Positions 1 through 14,925 of a stretch of DNA of 64,000 bases are shown here, one piece after another. Each line of letters opens with the position of its first letter. Position 1 is the first letter of the stretch. The notes beneath the pieces are model-generated. The model did not search any database. It worked only from the letters and a program-made list of their open reading frames with translations, and had not been told where the DNA came from. A program made the translations under genes and the position numbers. This stretch comes from Cycas panzhihuaensis (taxonomy: Eukaryota > Cycadophyta), in contig CM041465.1 of NCBI GenBank assembly GCA_023213395.1, positions 245,961,741-246,025,740 on the forward strand. Direction: 5' to 3'.

Positions 1-1425
1 AAATCTATTGGAATAACTGTTTGAATAGTTACCAGAGAAATAATGCAAATGTACTAGAGCAAATGTACTAATAGCATTATTTTTTTTTTCTCTCTTATAC
101 CAAATAGAGAAAATGTACTGAGATTATATATGGCTTTAACTTATCAGTTCTATTTGCCCAACCCAATTAGATTGGGTAGTATGAGCACCAATTTCAACGG
201 AAGATATCCTATTCGCATAAGTACACCAATGAGGATCTGTAGTTAGAAGCTATTAAAGGCTGTAATGATGGCCAAGAGGGAGTATTTGCCCAACTAAAGG
301 AATCAATAAGATAGATTCTTTTATGACACAGTAATGAAATATATAATAGCTTTATTTTTCTTCTGAATGTAAACCATGCAACAGGCTATAAAGGAGAGAT
401 CTGGCTCATCAGATCTCACCACCACACAGGCTCTCATGGCCTATATTCAAAATGGAGTAAATGTAAAATATAACGGGGAAATATTTAAAATATACATATT
501 TATATAAAATATAAAAGACCTAGATCTCCCTCTAGAGGAGTATTGTGTTTTGGCTATAATTTTTTTCTTTAAATTTAAATGATTGGTCTGTACCTTATGA
601 ATATGAAAGAGTATCCCAATATGGAGAATGAAGGCAAGAACCAGATCTTTTAGATATATCGATGAAAATATATTAAATAAATAAAAACTATATATATTTA
701 TATTTGAAATCTTTCAAGTATACTAGAGCAAATATATCAAAGAACCAAGAAATATATATGTTTAAATTTGAATATAAAAATAAGAAGAACTTGGTAATGT
801 AGCTGTAACAGGTTTGAAGAAGAATGACTTTAGAGCGTAAGAACTTCTTCCAAAATGGTCAAAACTTCGAACGGATTTCTCCAGTAGATAGATTGGCTAT
901 AGTATAACTTTTCCAAGAAGCTTGTTAGCATAAATATAAACCTAATATTACACAGATCTGAGAAAAAATATTGAATAAATGGACCAAATATACAAAAAAC
1001 GGTCAAATATTTAACAAAATATGTAGATCTAGAGAAAATATTGCATAGATCTAGAGAAAATATTAAGTAAATAGATAAAATACACTAGAAATGGTCAAAT
1101 ATATAACAAAATATATAGATCTTATTGATAAAACTTTGTAGAGTGATAAAACTTTGAATATTTGTTGATTACAGCTATGATCCTGCAAAGATCTAAAAAA
1201 AATTTATTATTTCACAAGTATAAATCAAGAATAATTAGATTTTGATGAAAATAATACAAGAAACTATTGAAAAACTTTGTAGAAGATAAATATAACCAAT
1301 ATTTGGCTTACTGTGAGTAGATCTGCTACAGATGCTAATGGATCTTCTTTCTCCTCAAAAAAACTTTAACAGGCCAACAACCTGAGTAACAGACTAGCAA
1401 TCTAAGCAACAGGGCATCAATCTTT
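1..1425 (-). mobile_element. Internal (leader) region of a minus-strand LTR retrotransposon, left end off-window
   Basis: This stretch lies downstream, on the minus strand, of the LTR and primer-binding site at 1426-1825, so it is read as that element's 5' internal region. No gag or pol similarity could be read in any frame. It is AT-rich, carries many copies of the hexamer AGATCT and a short tandem repeat (954-1122). The element belongs to the same LTR family as the gag-only element at 19166-21488, but its post-PBS sequence is different. Its other LTR is outside the window, so length and coding capacity are unknown. Confidence 0.6.
954..1122. repeat. Short tandem repeat, about 70-bp units starting with AGATCT
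   Basis: AGATCT starts at 954, 1025, 1047 and 1117. The 71-bp (954-1024) and 70-bp (1047-1116) units both run from AGATCT through an AAATATT core to GGTCAAATAT and AACAAAATAT. They are separated by a 22-bp partial unit. The copies differ by scattered substitutions. Confidence 0.65.
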
Positions 1426-1438
1426 GGCTCTAATACCA
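1426..1438 (-). promoter_or_regulatory. Primer-binding site (initiator tRNA-Met type)
   Basis: Read on the minus strand this is TGGTATTAGAGCC, one transition from the canonical plant initiator-Met PBS TGGTATCAGAGCC. It sits directly inside the LTR at 1441-1825, which fixes the element's orientation. Confidence 0.75.
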
Positions 1439-1440
1439 AA

Positions 1441-1825
1441 TGAAGGAGTTGAAGAAGCTTAGATAACAAATGAAGGAACATATAATGATGGAGATAGAGT
1501 AGAGCATAATCACATAGTCGAAAACATTGTTGTATAAACACATAAACCATTTTATTCAATCCATGATGAGTGAGTACATAACAAATCTCTAAATATAGGT
1601 GGTGTCTAAAAACACCAGGGTTACACACCCCTCCAAATATATAATTTATGGGAGGAGGGAAACACCTCAACCCCTAGAATTTAAATAATAATAAAATATT
1701 ACATAACTTAACTCAAATCAACTTAACTTAAAATAACTTTAACCTTACCTTACATTTACCTTCATATGTGAGCATCTACATGTGTAAATTGGTAGGAGTG
1801 GGGTGATGATCATTAACCCCCAACA
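1441..1825 (-). repeat. 5' LTR of minus-strand element, same family as the LTRs at 19166 and 21062
   Basis: The reverse complement starts TGTTGGGGGTTAATGATC and can be followed against the LTRs at 19166-19605 and 21062-21488. Shared landmarks are a CATCAC-CCACTCC block, TACACATGT, a run of GTTAAGTT repeats, a GAGGGGTGTG box and a GGTGT-TTTAGACACCACC inverted repeat. The plus-strand bases just right of it begin copia RT sequence, so this element inserted into that copia RT. Confidence 0.75.
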
Positions 1826-1828
1826 ACT

Positions 1829-3120
1829 TTTACACCAGTCTTAAAGATGACTATAGTCAAATCGATCCCTTCAGTTGTAGCTAAATTTGAATGAGAGATA
1901 TATCATATAGATGTAAAGTCTGCATTCCTTAATGGTGAACTAAAGGAGGAGATTTATATGGTACAACCTCCTAGTTTTATTGAGGAAGGATGTGAACAAT
2001 TTATATACCATTAAAAAAAATCTTTATATGGTCTAAATCAAATACCTCAAGTATGGTTTACAAAGATTGATGCAACCTTAAAGGATAAAGGATTTATTAT
2101 GATATATTTTGAGCCAAATTTATATATCAAGAAGATTAGTTTATCTATTGTGATGATTATTCTATATGTCAATGATTTGATCATTATAGGGAGTTATCAT
2201 GAGGAGATTATGGTGATGAAAGCATACCTATAGGAGAATTTTGATATGATAGATATGGGGCTCATTCATTACATTTTAGGCATTGAGATTAGATAACTAA
2301 AAGATAAGATATTGATGTCATAGAGGACATATGCTAAATTATTGCTTGAGAAGTTCAGGATAAAGGATTATAAACCTGCAAGAACATTGGTTGTTAAAGG
2401 CATAAAACTTTTGAAGGATATAAAAAAGCCTATAGTTTGTAGAACACTATATAGAAGTGTTATAAGGAGTCTAATTTATTTAATTTATACTAGGCCTGCC
2501 ATTTCTTATGTTGTTGGATTGGTCTCTTAATATATGTGGAATCCTCAAGAGCCATATTGGGCTATAGTCAAAAGGATTTTGAGATATTTGAAAGGTTCTC
2601 TAAATCTTGGTTTAGAGTATTTGAGAGATGGTGATCTATGATTACAAGGATATACAAATATTGATTGGGGTAGTGACACTAATGATAGAAAATCTACCGT
2701 ATGATACATGTTTGGTATTAGTGGTGGATCAATATCATGGTAATAAAAAAATAATAGACTATTGCATTATCTTCTACTGAGACAAAGTGCTAAGGACTCT
2801 TAGTGGATGCTTATAAAGTAGTTTGGTTGAAAGGAATGCTAGAAGTTCTTGACATTCAAAGTAGCATAACAACTATCTTTGTGGATAATCAAAGTACCAT
2901 TCAACTATTAAACAATACTAAGTTTTATACTAGAACCAAATATATTAAGATACAACATGACTATATTAAGGAGATGGTTATAGTAGGGAAGTTGATTATG
3001 GAATATTATCCAAATAAAGAATAACTAGTAGATATTTTTATAAAGTCACTTACTAAAGATTATTTTACAAGGATCTACATCAAATTGGGACTATGCAATC
3101 TTTCCCTTAAGGGGGGATAA
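1829..3120 (+). pseudogene. Ty1/copia pol remnant (reverse transcriptase and RNase H)
   Basis: Frame-by-frame reading gives the second half of a copia polyprotein: FxPV-type RT start, [58 protein letters not shown], then the RNase H block FVDNQSTIQLL and the terminal DIFIKSLTKD. Coding pieces include 2342-2530 and 2803-3024. In-frame stops mostly occupy positions where relatives have Gln or Trp. The catalytic YVDD reads YVND (2165-2176), so the RT is dead. The 5' half (gag, protease, integrase) is missing because a minus-strand LTR element was inserted at about 1826. A polypurine tract follows immediately. Confidence 0.9.
3106..3119 (+). promoter_or_regulatory. Polypurine tract of copia element
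   Basis: CTTAAGGGGGGATA lies right after the end of the RNase H frame, the expected site of plus-strand priming, and immediately before the putative 3' LTR. Confidence 0.65.
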
Positions 3121-3123
3121 ATC

Positions 3124-3710
3124 TGCAAGGCCAACAGTCACTTGTCTTGAAGGTTATATATGACACAATTATTTTCTATAATTGCATATTGAGTCCTTAA
3201 CCTGTATTTACATTAAGATGAGATGTTATTGACTATGGTTAATATTAATACATAATAAAGTTAATGCTTCATTCAGCAATAAGTGGTAGAAACTAAGAAT
3301 GATATACAAAGAGTTACAAGTATCGATATTTGAAGGGACATAGAGGATTGAGATATGAAGGGGCATGAGTATCAAAGTTCGAAGGGACATAACCATTTAA
3401 AAGAGTCTTAAACCTTTTTGAAGAGTCACAACTCTTCATGTTTGTACCCTTTGGATTATTTATAATGGATCTAAGATAGGATAGAATAGAAGTGAGAAGG
3501 AAATAATGTAATCATTGGTGTATCTAATCAATCATTATCAATTACTTTGTGTGTGGGTTTTTCTCCTAAAAGAGTTTTCCATACTAAAACTTGTGTATTC
3601 TATGTTTATTCTTTTATTTAATTTCCATGTATGCTATGCAAAACTAGCAAAGATCTGACATGAATTCTGCATGGCATTAGGGCAAGCCTAATCATGCCTA
3701 AATTCTCACA
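3124..3710 (+). repeat. Putative 3' LTR of the plus-strand copia element
   Basis: Begins TGCAAGG after the polypurine tract and ends AATTCTCACA, after which minus-strand copia RNase H sequence starts at once. It contains a typical copia LTR end motif, GGGTTTTTCTCC followed by AGAGTTTTCC, around 3557-3582. No second copy exists in the window because the 5' half is missing, so both edges are approximate. Confidence 0.5.
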
Positions 3711-3714
3711 ATAT

Positions 3715-6700
3715 ATAACTAGATTTTGGTCATCTAAATTATACTTTAATTATCGAAAAATATCATTATTAGTTTGTGTTGAGGTTGATGTAGGTTTCCA
3801 AGAATTCTTGTTATCTATGTTACTTATCTTGTTGGTGATTCAATTGCTTTGTATTCAACTTCTAGTCTAGATAAAGAAACTATTGGTTATTTCTTTATGT
3901 TCTAGGATATTAATATAGAACCAATATTGAATACATATCTAAAAATTAATTTTTTAATCTTTAATATCACCTACCTATACTACAATTCATAATTTAGTGT
4001 TCCTTTGATATATCTCAAGATTCTTTTTATTATTTCCTAATGCTCTTCTTTTGGTTTTGACATGAATCTTAAAGTTATATGGACTATATATGCTACATTT
4101 GATCGATTATTCCTCAAGTAAATCAAGTTTCTTATCAATTAATAATGCAAAGTAGAATCAACTAAAATGGAATTTTTATTTTTAATTAAAATTCACTTAA
4201 GTTTAATAAGAATAAAACTTGAATTACATTCACTCATGTTGAATTTTTAAAATATGTATATAGCATATTTATTTATGATATATGGATGCCAGTCTTACTT
4301 TGCTAAAATTTCATGCTAAGAAAATAATGTAATTATCTTAGATCTATCATTTTAAAATTTTAATTCATATCATTTTTAAATTACTAGAATATTTTATCAC
4401 TATTTCTTGTATAAATAAGATCATCAACATAAAAGGTTGTTTGTAGGATTGAAGTATCTGTAGTTTTAATGTACAATTTTAGATTTGATGTACAATTTTA
4501 TATTTGATAGACTTTTCTAAAATCCTTTATTTTAAAAGCATTTATTAATTTTGGAGTACCAACTTCTTGTGGCTTATTTTAGTCTATATAAAGCTTTATT
4601 TAACTTGCATACTATGTGTCCATGTTTTTCAATCTTAAATCCTTAAAGTTGAGCAACATAAATTTCTTTATCAATATATCTATTAAAAAAATATTAATTT
4701 AACATCTATTTGATGTATAGTTTGTCCTTGATAAGTAACTAAAGATAAGATACTTCTGATTATATCTATTTTGGCAACTACAACAAAGGTATCTTCATAG
4801 TCAATTCCTTCTTGTTGAGCATAAACTTTTGCTATGAGTCTTACCTTATATTTGTCAACTTCACCATTAGGTTTATATTTGGTTTTCTATACCTACTTTA
4901 TATTAATCATTTCTTTACCAATAGGCAACTTTAGTAAATTCCATGTTTCATTTCTATAAAAAGAATCATATTTCACTTCCATTGTTTCAATCCAATTTTC
5001 ATTATCAATAGCTTCTTCAAAAGATGGAGGTTCATGAATTTGTATTATTTGAGTCATCAATGCAAAGTTAACTCTCGCTTAAGACCTAATTAACCTTTTA
5101 TTAAAGTTTCTATTAAGCATTACCTCTGGATTATGACTTCTAATGAGCTAGTTTAGTCCTATAACTTAGAGTTGAGCTTAAATTTTGAGTTGAATTTAAA
5201 GTTGGGATTAATGAAGATGAAGTCTGAAGTGGTTTTGAATCAACTTCAATGATGACCTATTTTCCTTTATTTTCTTTAACTTTAAAAACTATACTTTTAT
5301 CAAAAGCCATATCTTTGCTTATAAAGAATTTCTTTATAATTAGATCAAACAGTCTATAGGCCTTTTGTTCACTTGAATAGATTATGAAAATACACTCAAC
5401 ATTTTTTCTTTCCAACTTGGTTCTTTTTTCATTAAGAATATGATCATAAGTAACACATCCAAAGATTTTTAAGTGAGAAGCATCTAGCTTGTAACTAGTC
5501 TAATGCTCTTCAAGAATTAAATTCTCAATTGCTTTCGTAGGATTTTTTTTTAAACAGATAAACAACAATACTCTCTACTTTAGCCCAATATTTATTACTT
5601 AGTTCTTTTGACATAAACATATATTTTCCCATTTCTATAACTATTTTAATTTTCCTTTCAATCCCTCTATTTTGTTGAGATGTGTATAGAGTAGTGAATT
5701 GTCTTCTTGTGTTAACTTTGTTATATAAATCTCTAAAATCATTTAAGTTGAATTCACTACCATTATTTGAATAAAGAACATGCAACTTATAACCACTTTA
5801 TCTTTCAACCATGATTCTGAATTTAACAAATCTTTAAAATGTTTTAGATTTTTCTTTAAGGAAATATACTCAATTTTTTCTTATAAAATCGTCTACAAGA
5901 ATTAAGAAAAAATTGGTATTTCTAAATGTTAGTATTCTTATTGGGCCACATAAATCTACATATATCAATTGAAATGGATATCTAGATTAAACTTATGAGT
6001 TTGGAAAGCTTTCCCTATGTTATTTTTCATAGATGCATCCTTCATATACTCCATTATTATCTTGAATGAATTGATAATAAGTGCATCATAATTGATATGT
6101 CTAAATCGATGATGTCAAAGTATGTTTTCATTTGAAAGTAAAGTATTCAAGACTTGGAGAAAGTACAAGTTTGAATAATCTATCCTTTGTCATTTGGCCT
6201 TTAGTAACTATCATTCTATTATTCAACTTATCATTGATTTTACATTCTCTATTATAAAAAGCTATCTTATATTATTGTTTCATCATTTATCCAATAGATA
6301 ATAGGTTCTTTTTCAATCCAGATATAAATAAGACATTTTGAATGGTTTCACTTTCTTTACATTCAATTTGAATTATTACAATTCCTTGTCCTTGAACTTC
6401 TCAAGTATTTTCATTTCTAAAAAATTACTTTTCTTTGATTGCTTTCTTCTTGAAGTTTAGAAAACATATTTGTATTATAAGATATATATGTTGAATAACT
6501 AGATTCAATATACCATTCATCTTTCCTATTAAAAGATTGAACATTCAAACTTATATATAAAATATTTTCATTTCTATATATTGTTGTATTGGCCATATCA
6601 TATTTATGACATGCATATGAAAAATATCCTTATATTCTAGATTTGTAGTAGTTTGGGATGAATCCTCTTCCTCTTCCATTTCTTCTAGATTATGTTCTTC

Positions 6701-7515
6701 TTCTTCCTCTTGATGAGCTTCTTCTTCTTGATCTTCCTCTTCCTATCTAAAAGTGCCCTTGTTATCCTTATCCCTATCCAAAATTATGTTGTCTAAATGT
6801 TGATGTCGATGATGATGCAAATGTTACTCCTAGTTTAAAAGCTTATGGTGGTGTTGATCTATGAGCTTGCTTTTATGGTTTCTTGAATCTTCTCATGGTT
6901 GCCTTAGAAGTAAAGGCTTATTCCAAATTATCAATTAAAATTTTATTTTCTTCTTTTGTTAATAGCATGGAGATAACTTATCAATCTTCAATATTGATGA
7001 GTCCTTTGTCAATTTAATTATTATAGTCATAGTTTCAAATTTATTTATCTCTCTAGTAATTCTCAAAATCTTTTCTATAATTCTTTGTTCAAGTACTTGT
7101 TAACCTAATAAATTTAATTGATTTACCACATCCTAAACTCTAGTGATAAACATATTGATAGATTCAGAAGGAGATATCTTGAGATTTTTAAAGTTTCTTC
7201 TTAAGTTCTAAATTCTAGTATTAGTACTTCCTTTAAATGAAGTTTTCAAAGTATTTTAAGCATCATGAGAAGTAGTAAGATTAAAAATGCAAGGAGATAC
7301 AACATCATGAATAGCAAAAAAAAATAAAGGAAGGTGACTCCTTATCTTTCTTTTCAAGTTCATTTTTAAGTTTCTCTTCATTAGGAGTTAATTGAGTGAA
7401 AGAAAAATAAGAATAAGAATAGTAAAAACTTTAGAAACAATCTTGTATAATTGCCTAGCTTATAAAGTAGGTTTAATTCTTCTTTACCACAAAAAGTAAT
7501 TCCATCCATCAAACT
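3715..7515 (-). pseudogene. Ty1/copia gag-pol remnant, minus strand
   Basis: On the minus strand the order is gag, protease, integrase, RT, RNase H. The gag start near 7515 has a FDGWNYF motif. An Arg/Gly-rich tract (about 6760-6655) precedes a decayed zinc knuckle and the protease-like WYIESS motif near 6510. The integrase core at 5785-5525 reads SNNGSEF (relatives SDNG), RRQFTTLYT, SQQNRGIERK and YWAKVES. RT follows (EGIDYEDTF, ALYRLK near 4600, intact YVDD at 4431-4420), then RNase H near 3850 (VSLSRLEVEYKA). Stops and frameshifts occur throughout. It ends at 3715 against the neighbouring copia LTR, so its own 3' end is lost. It probably belongs to the LTR at 9832-10073. Confidence 0.88.
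5525..5785 (-). pseudogene. Copia integrase core segment (longest open piece)
   Basis: An 86-codon open stretch of the minus-strand copia integrase. It covers the second and third catalytic positions of the DDE triad: the Asp appears as Asn (SNNG instead of SDNG) while the Glu (GIERK) is kept. Integrase would join retroelement cDNA to the chromosome; the loss of Asp makes this one inactive. It is part of the larger remnant at 3715-7515, not a separate gene. Confidence 0.85.
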
Positions 7516-7529
7516 TAAGAATGACTAGT

Positions 7530-9819
<2,290 letters not shown>

Positions 9820-9820
<1 letters not shown>

Positions 9821-9831
9821 CTCAGATACCA
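9820..9831 (-). promoter_or_regulatory. Primer-binding site (initiator tRNA-Met type)
   Basis: The minus strand reads TGGTATCTGAGT directly after the LTR terminus CTAACA, two differences from TGGTATCAGAGC. Confidence 0.65.
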
Positions 9832-10073
9832 TGTTAGGAATATAACCATAAGATATCAAAACTAAGAATGATAGAATAATATTAGAATATTACCATTATA
9901 GATTTTAATATAAATCTCTTTATACCTCACGTTATAGGTGTATTTATAGTCATGTTGTGGATATATGTGGGATTATTTGTCTCACTTACAACAATAATAT
10001 TTAGCCTTTATTAACTAATCATTCATGACCTTTTATTTAGTTAATTGCATTGAATGTGTATTATATTCTAATA
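9832..10073 (-). repeat. 5' LTR of minus-strand copia element
   Basis: Plus-strand TGTTAGGAATAT at the left and ATATTCTAATA at the right form near-perfect short terminal inverted repeats (TG...CA with the final CA decayed to TA). The PBS lies just left. Length is about 242 bp, normal for copia. Its partner 3' LTR is absent at the truncated end near 3715. Confidence 0.65.
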
Positions 10074-10379
10074 GAACTAAAAAGGGGTTTTGAAAAATGT
10101 ATAGATTAGGTGAGGCATGAGATGTAGGTCCTCATTAAAGTGACTATAGGTCAAAATGGAAGGTATATAGTACACAATGTTAAAAATTGCAAGGGTAGAG
10201 ATGAGGAGAGAAACCCTCAACCTAAAACGAGGGATGGCAATCCTCCATACTTGCTAGCCACTTAGGGTTCCCAAAAACCCTCATTTAATCTCTAAATAAA
10301 GATCCTACTATATGATTTTAGGAAAGAAATAGAAGTACATATATTGTTGAGCAAGATCAAGTTGGCATTTAAGGTCCAA

Positions 10380-10946
10380 CATATTGTTGATTAAGAGGAG
10401 AAGTTAAATTTTACCTTGTAACACCTAGATGGGGTAACCCATATATGTAGAGACTAATGGATCTTATAAAACCATAGAGGGGGCTTCAACAAGTTTGTAT
10501 TTGTAATAACTTAGAGGGCATATTAAAATTGGGATGAATTGCATATGTCTAACTCATGTACCTATTCCAAGAAAATATGTTGATAGAGTATATATAGAAA
10601 TTCTAGATTCTGGAGTTAAAGGCCAAGATTTTATTAGATCTAGGCCAAAAGATATTCATTTATAACCTATAGTTAGAAATTTAAATTAAGGTAAGCATGT
10701 TTGAGATAAAAACCTTGGAAAAAGATATCAATATGGTTGGAAGGATATAAATCTATCTAGAAGCTATTAAGAAGTATATTTTGAGGTATGATAAGAAGCA
10801 AGTTTTATGGTCTATTCTTGATAAGAGAAACAAAGAGGAGGAAAGGTCTAAGACCTCCTAGATTAAAAGCCTTAGTTGCCAATCTTCCAAAAAATCTTGT
10901 CCATCTAGCGCAAATCTCTGTTGAAGGTGTTCTCAATGATAAAGTA
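10380..10946 (+). pseudogene. Ty3/gypsy gag remnant interrupted by a LARD insertion
   Basis: Plus-strand translation gives a gag C-terminal pattern: VSMFEIKTLEKDINMVGRI then YLEAIKKYILRYDKKQ, followed by a Lys/Ser-rich linker (KSLSCQSSKK) and a zinc-knuckle-like cluster with Cys-x-x-Cys whose Trp codon is now a stop. The frame is interrupted at 10946 by the LARD LTR; the sequence after the LARD (14921 on) continues the same element. Gag would form the virus-like particle and bind RNA. The left limit is uncertain, since 10074-10380 shows nothing I recognise. The left breakpoint of the tandem triplication (about 10811) lies inside this gag. Confidence 0.6.
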
Positions 10947-11395
10947 TATTAAAATAAGGATCATAATTACTCCAATACCATGTTAAAATATAAAAGATAT
11001 AATAATAATAAACTCATGAGTATGTACACATAGTAAATTGATCAACATAACTATCAAATATCAAACATGTAAAGTAAGCACTATAAGATAGACACCAAGA
11101 TTTATATGTGGAAAATCCATTGCAAGAAAAACCATGAGAGAAGGTGGAGTTAGGATTTTACTTGTGATCATAAGGTTTACATATTTCTCCTCTCTCTATT
11201 GTCAAATTCTCAAGTGGTGAGTATACGTATAAATAGTAAGATCACCTCATGAGTACCTTATCAAATATAAAGAGCCATTACATCATCCAATAAAGAGTTA
11301 GCATGGTTATGTGTGCATCTTATATATCTTAAAGAAGGTGAATGGTGGAAAGTATAGGTGTATAATAAACCTACATTAAACATTATATTTTAACA
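10947..11395 (-). repeat. LARD copy 1, 3' LTR
   Basis: 449 bp. It contains, 34 bp from its left edge, an embedded PBS-like string (TGGTATTGGAG on the minus strand, at 10970-10980) followed by TGTTAAAATAT. This is a second, inner LTR-end signature. Confidence 0.75.
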
Positions 11396-14300
11396 CTCCA
11401 CCATAATGCTTAATGCACTTGAATATTGATCTTAAGTCTTGTAGACTTTATATCTTTAACCTGTATGCTAGAACCAATATCCTATAACTGTAACCTATAT
11501 CATATATCCTATATGTAGTATCACCTATAATAATATGCTTGTCTCCATCAAACATTAACCTATATAAAATTAACATAAATGGAATGTTTTATACACATCT
11601 TTATATCTTCACTCGTATGACTACTTTCAATCAATATTAAGTTGGATGATCAACATTCGATTAACCATCAAATCAATAATCAAGCAAAATGATATCTAAT
11701 TCTATATAAAATAATATCCATTTACCAAAATATATGGGTGACCAATTATTATAATTACTAGTTCTCTAGGAAATTACTTCAAATATATGGTTCATCATTC
11801 TTCTAAATTACTTGTAAGACCAACATAATTAAGTGTGTTGTGTCAAAGTAGCATCAGCTGGATCAAGTCAACAACTAAACTTAGCTAAGGCGAGTTAACT
11901 ATAACAAGGTAAATTATACTCTAATTAAGTAACATTGATAGCTAGGTGGATCATAAAATCTGCTTCAATAACTAGGTGATCTGTATGTTTAGTTAGGGGT
12001 TTTTCCATCCTCTAAACCAAATGTGATGTTGTAAAGGGGCAAATGAACAACCATCATATTAAGGATATCTCATGTCATAAATTCATAAAGTGTTTTACTT
12101 AATAAAAGTTTTTCAACTGAAATAGGCCTCAAAATATCATAAATGAGCCTTAAAATGTTTATTTTTAAACCAAACTTTAATTTTCATCCATTATTCCTAA
12201 AAAATAACATAACTATCATATCTAGAGCCATAGAAAACATTAGAATTGGCTAAACGTTTCTTGAAAATAGATATACAATTCATCCAAAATGAGTTTTGGA
12301 GCTATTGCATCAACTTTACCATTAAATTTCTCTATAATCTACTACCCAAGTCAAGTTGTGTACCACTCATTTTGACTATTTTGAAGTTTACTTTCCAATG
12401 CAATAGACAACACCTAATTTTGACACATAAGTGATGGGATATCAATAAAATATGCTAGTGACCTATGGAAAAGTGCATATTTTTTAAGAAAACAGTGATA
12501 GAACTAAAACTTTATTAAATTCCAAATATGAATTTTAGAAAATAAAAAATCATCCAATTTAATTTATAGTAATTTAATATCTTCCCCCTTGAGGATTAAC
12601 CCTTGATCATATGGGCTCTCCATATGACTGCCTCTTGAGATCTAAGGGGCTAAACTCAGATCTAAAAATTATGTAGTATGATTAAATGTGGAAATTTTTT
12701 TAGGGTTTCAAAAATATCAAACTATAAATTCATCATCCATTTACATATATTAATTCTACAAAACATCCTTCATCGAGGTCACAATTATGATATGAGTTGC
12801 AACTTAGGCATAGTGCAATCTGAGCTTTCGACTGCCATACTTCTCTTCCTAGAAAATATATGACTAGGTCTAACATCTGATATGCATTTGGCCTCCATGC
12901 AAAACAAAACTTGTAATGACTTTATATAGGAGAAATCTAGTTGATGATTCCTCAGATTAGAGGTTTCCTATAAATAATTATCAATCATATTAAGAGGTTT
13001 AGTATGGTGTGAGCAACATGCAAGTTTGGGCATGAGACATAATGCTTAATGTGTTTGCTTCATATAGGTTCTTTCTATGGAGGATTTAATTCACCATAGC
13101 TAAGCACAAATAAGGGCATCATGAGATGGTAGGGGCAAATGTAATATGAAGGTCATGCTCCATTTTCATATATAACAAGTGGCAAGTATGGAATAGAGGT
13201 GTAACAATAAACATGCTGTAATTAATAGACCTATTCCCTATAGCGTATGTCTATGAGTAGGTTACATGTAACTTATCTAGCAGAGAGGGTTATATGTATA
13301 GTTGGAACATGGGTGATTTCGGCTAAATGCTTCTCTATTTCTTCTTTATAAGGCATGGTGACATATTTTCCTTTAACTATTATCTAGGCAGGATAACCAA
13401 GGAGTGTGAGCTCTACAAATGTTGCAACTAAATGATCGTGGCATAGAACTATGGCTAGTGGGTAAATAACATGACTATGTGTTTAGATCTATAGTTTTTA
13501 TCCATTATTCCCATTGAGGTTTTATGTTTGATATAGTGGCCAGATGCTTCTAACATAAAAACCTCTAATGTAATATTTCCTTCAGTTGAGTTCATCTCCA
13601 AAATATCTTAAGAATGATGCCCTAGGTGTAATTTGGCAAGCTAGGGCTTTGATTATTCCTGGTAAACTAACACATTCAAATCTTTGACAATAATCTCATA
13701 CCATTGTATGGAAAATTTTCATGACATAATCAAATAATTTATTTATATGTATGCCATGCATTGATTCAAAGTAGCCTAATATATAATCAAACCATTCAAC
13801 ATGTAAATTCATTATGCCATCATCATAAGTTTTGACATTTCATCATTGATAGATAAATAGTCATGGTCCATAAACAATTCATGCCATGTATATGTAAATT
13901 ATCCATATACTATAATAAAAACATTACCCTTATAAACATGTAATTTATTGTAATTATTGCATGCCATATACCTTTTATATTGTCATTAAGACACATATCA
14001 ATATGTTGTTATACATGCCTATTGAACTAACTGATGGAGTAAATGCTACATTTTGGCAGTGAATCTCATTATGAGATACTAAAAAATGCTTCTAGAATGA
14101 TCCATGAGTGATAGTGAATCCATTAATAGACACTCACAAAAGCCTTCACTTATGGACTAAATATAATATGTTATGGACTATTATGAATACTTGCATGCTA
14201 TATGTATATAGTGCGCTTACATGCATAAATGAATGATTGTCCACAATAAAAATTATAGATCAATATACCATCGATATCTACTATATCTACTGTATACAAC

Positions 14301-14470
14301 TTGACTAGCTTCATGTGCCCTGTAATCTATCACACATATCACTGGCATATGTATAATATAGCTTATCAAAAAATACCTTATATCTAGCTCTTTCCATGGG
14401 CTTGATAGGCTTGATTGACATGATCTTCACCTTACCATAGTGGCTTGGATTCAACTCTATTCTAATATTA

Positions 14471-14920
14471 TATTAAAATAGGGATCAAAATTACTCTAAT
14501 ACCATGTTAAAATATGAAAGATGCAATAGTAATAAACTCATGAGTATGTATACATAGTGAATTAATCAACATAACTATTAAACATCAAATACATAAAGCA
14601 AACACCACAAGATGGACACTAAGATTTATACATGGAAAACCCATGTGGGAAAAACCATGAAAGAAGGTGGAGCTAGGACTGCACTTATGATCATAAGGTT
14701 TATATATTTCTCCTCTCTCCTTTATAAAGTTCTTAAGTAGTGAGTGTACATATATATAGTGAGATCACCTCATGAGTAGCATATTAAATGTAATGAACCT
14801 TTATATCATCTAATAAAGAGATATCATGGATATATATATGTATCTCACATATTTTGAAGTAGGTCAATGGTGGGAAGTATAGGTTTAAAATAAACACACA
14901 TTAAACATTATGTTCTAATA
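14471..14920 (-). repeat. LARD copy 1, 5' LTR
   Basis: 450 bp, aligned end to end with the LTR at 10947. It has the same embedded PBS-like string (14494-14504), and the true PBS is just left of it. Confidence 0.75.
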
Positions 14921-14925
14921 GAGTA

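Larger units (their letters stand above)
10947..14920 (-). mobile_element. LARD-type non-autonomous LTR retrotransposon, copy 1
   Basis: Minus-strand element of about 4.0 kb with 3' LTR 10947-11395 and 5' LTR 14471-14920. LTRs begin TGTTAAAA and end TTTTAACA (decayed in places). The PBS is just inside the 5' LTR (about 14460-14470) and a short purine tract (minus strand, about 11396-11408) lies inside the 3' LTR. Flanks AAGTA (10942-10946) and GAGTA (14921-14925) are the decayed target-site duplication. No gag or pol domain is readable inside; a weak conserved coding-like block exists (see 21956-22297 for the counterpart). It sits in the gypsy gag, opposite to it in direction. Confidence 0.8.

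Noticed and set aside
1335-1670. 111-codon minus-strand open frame
   Set aside because: It spans the PBS and LTR boundary of an LTR element, so it is a chance frame.
10981-14920. LARD LTR edge placed at the inner TGTTAAAATAT
   Set aside because: With that edge the flanks do not match; moving to the outer TGTTAAAATAAGG gives equal LTR lengths and the GAGTA duplication.
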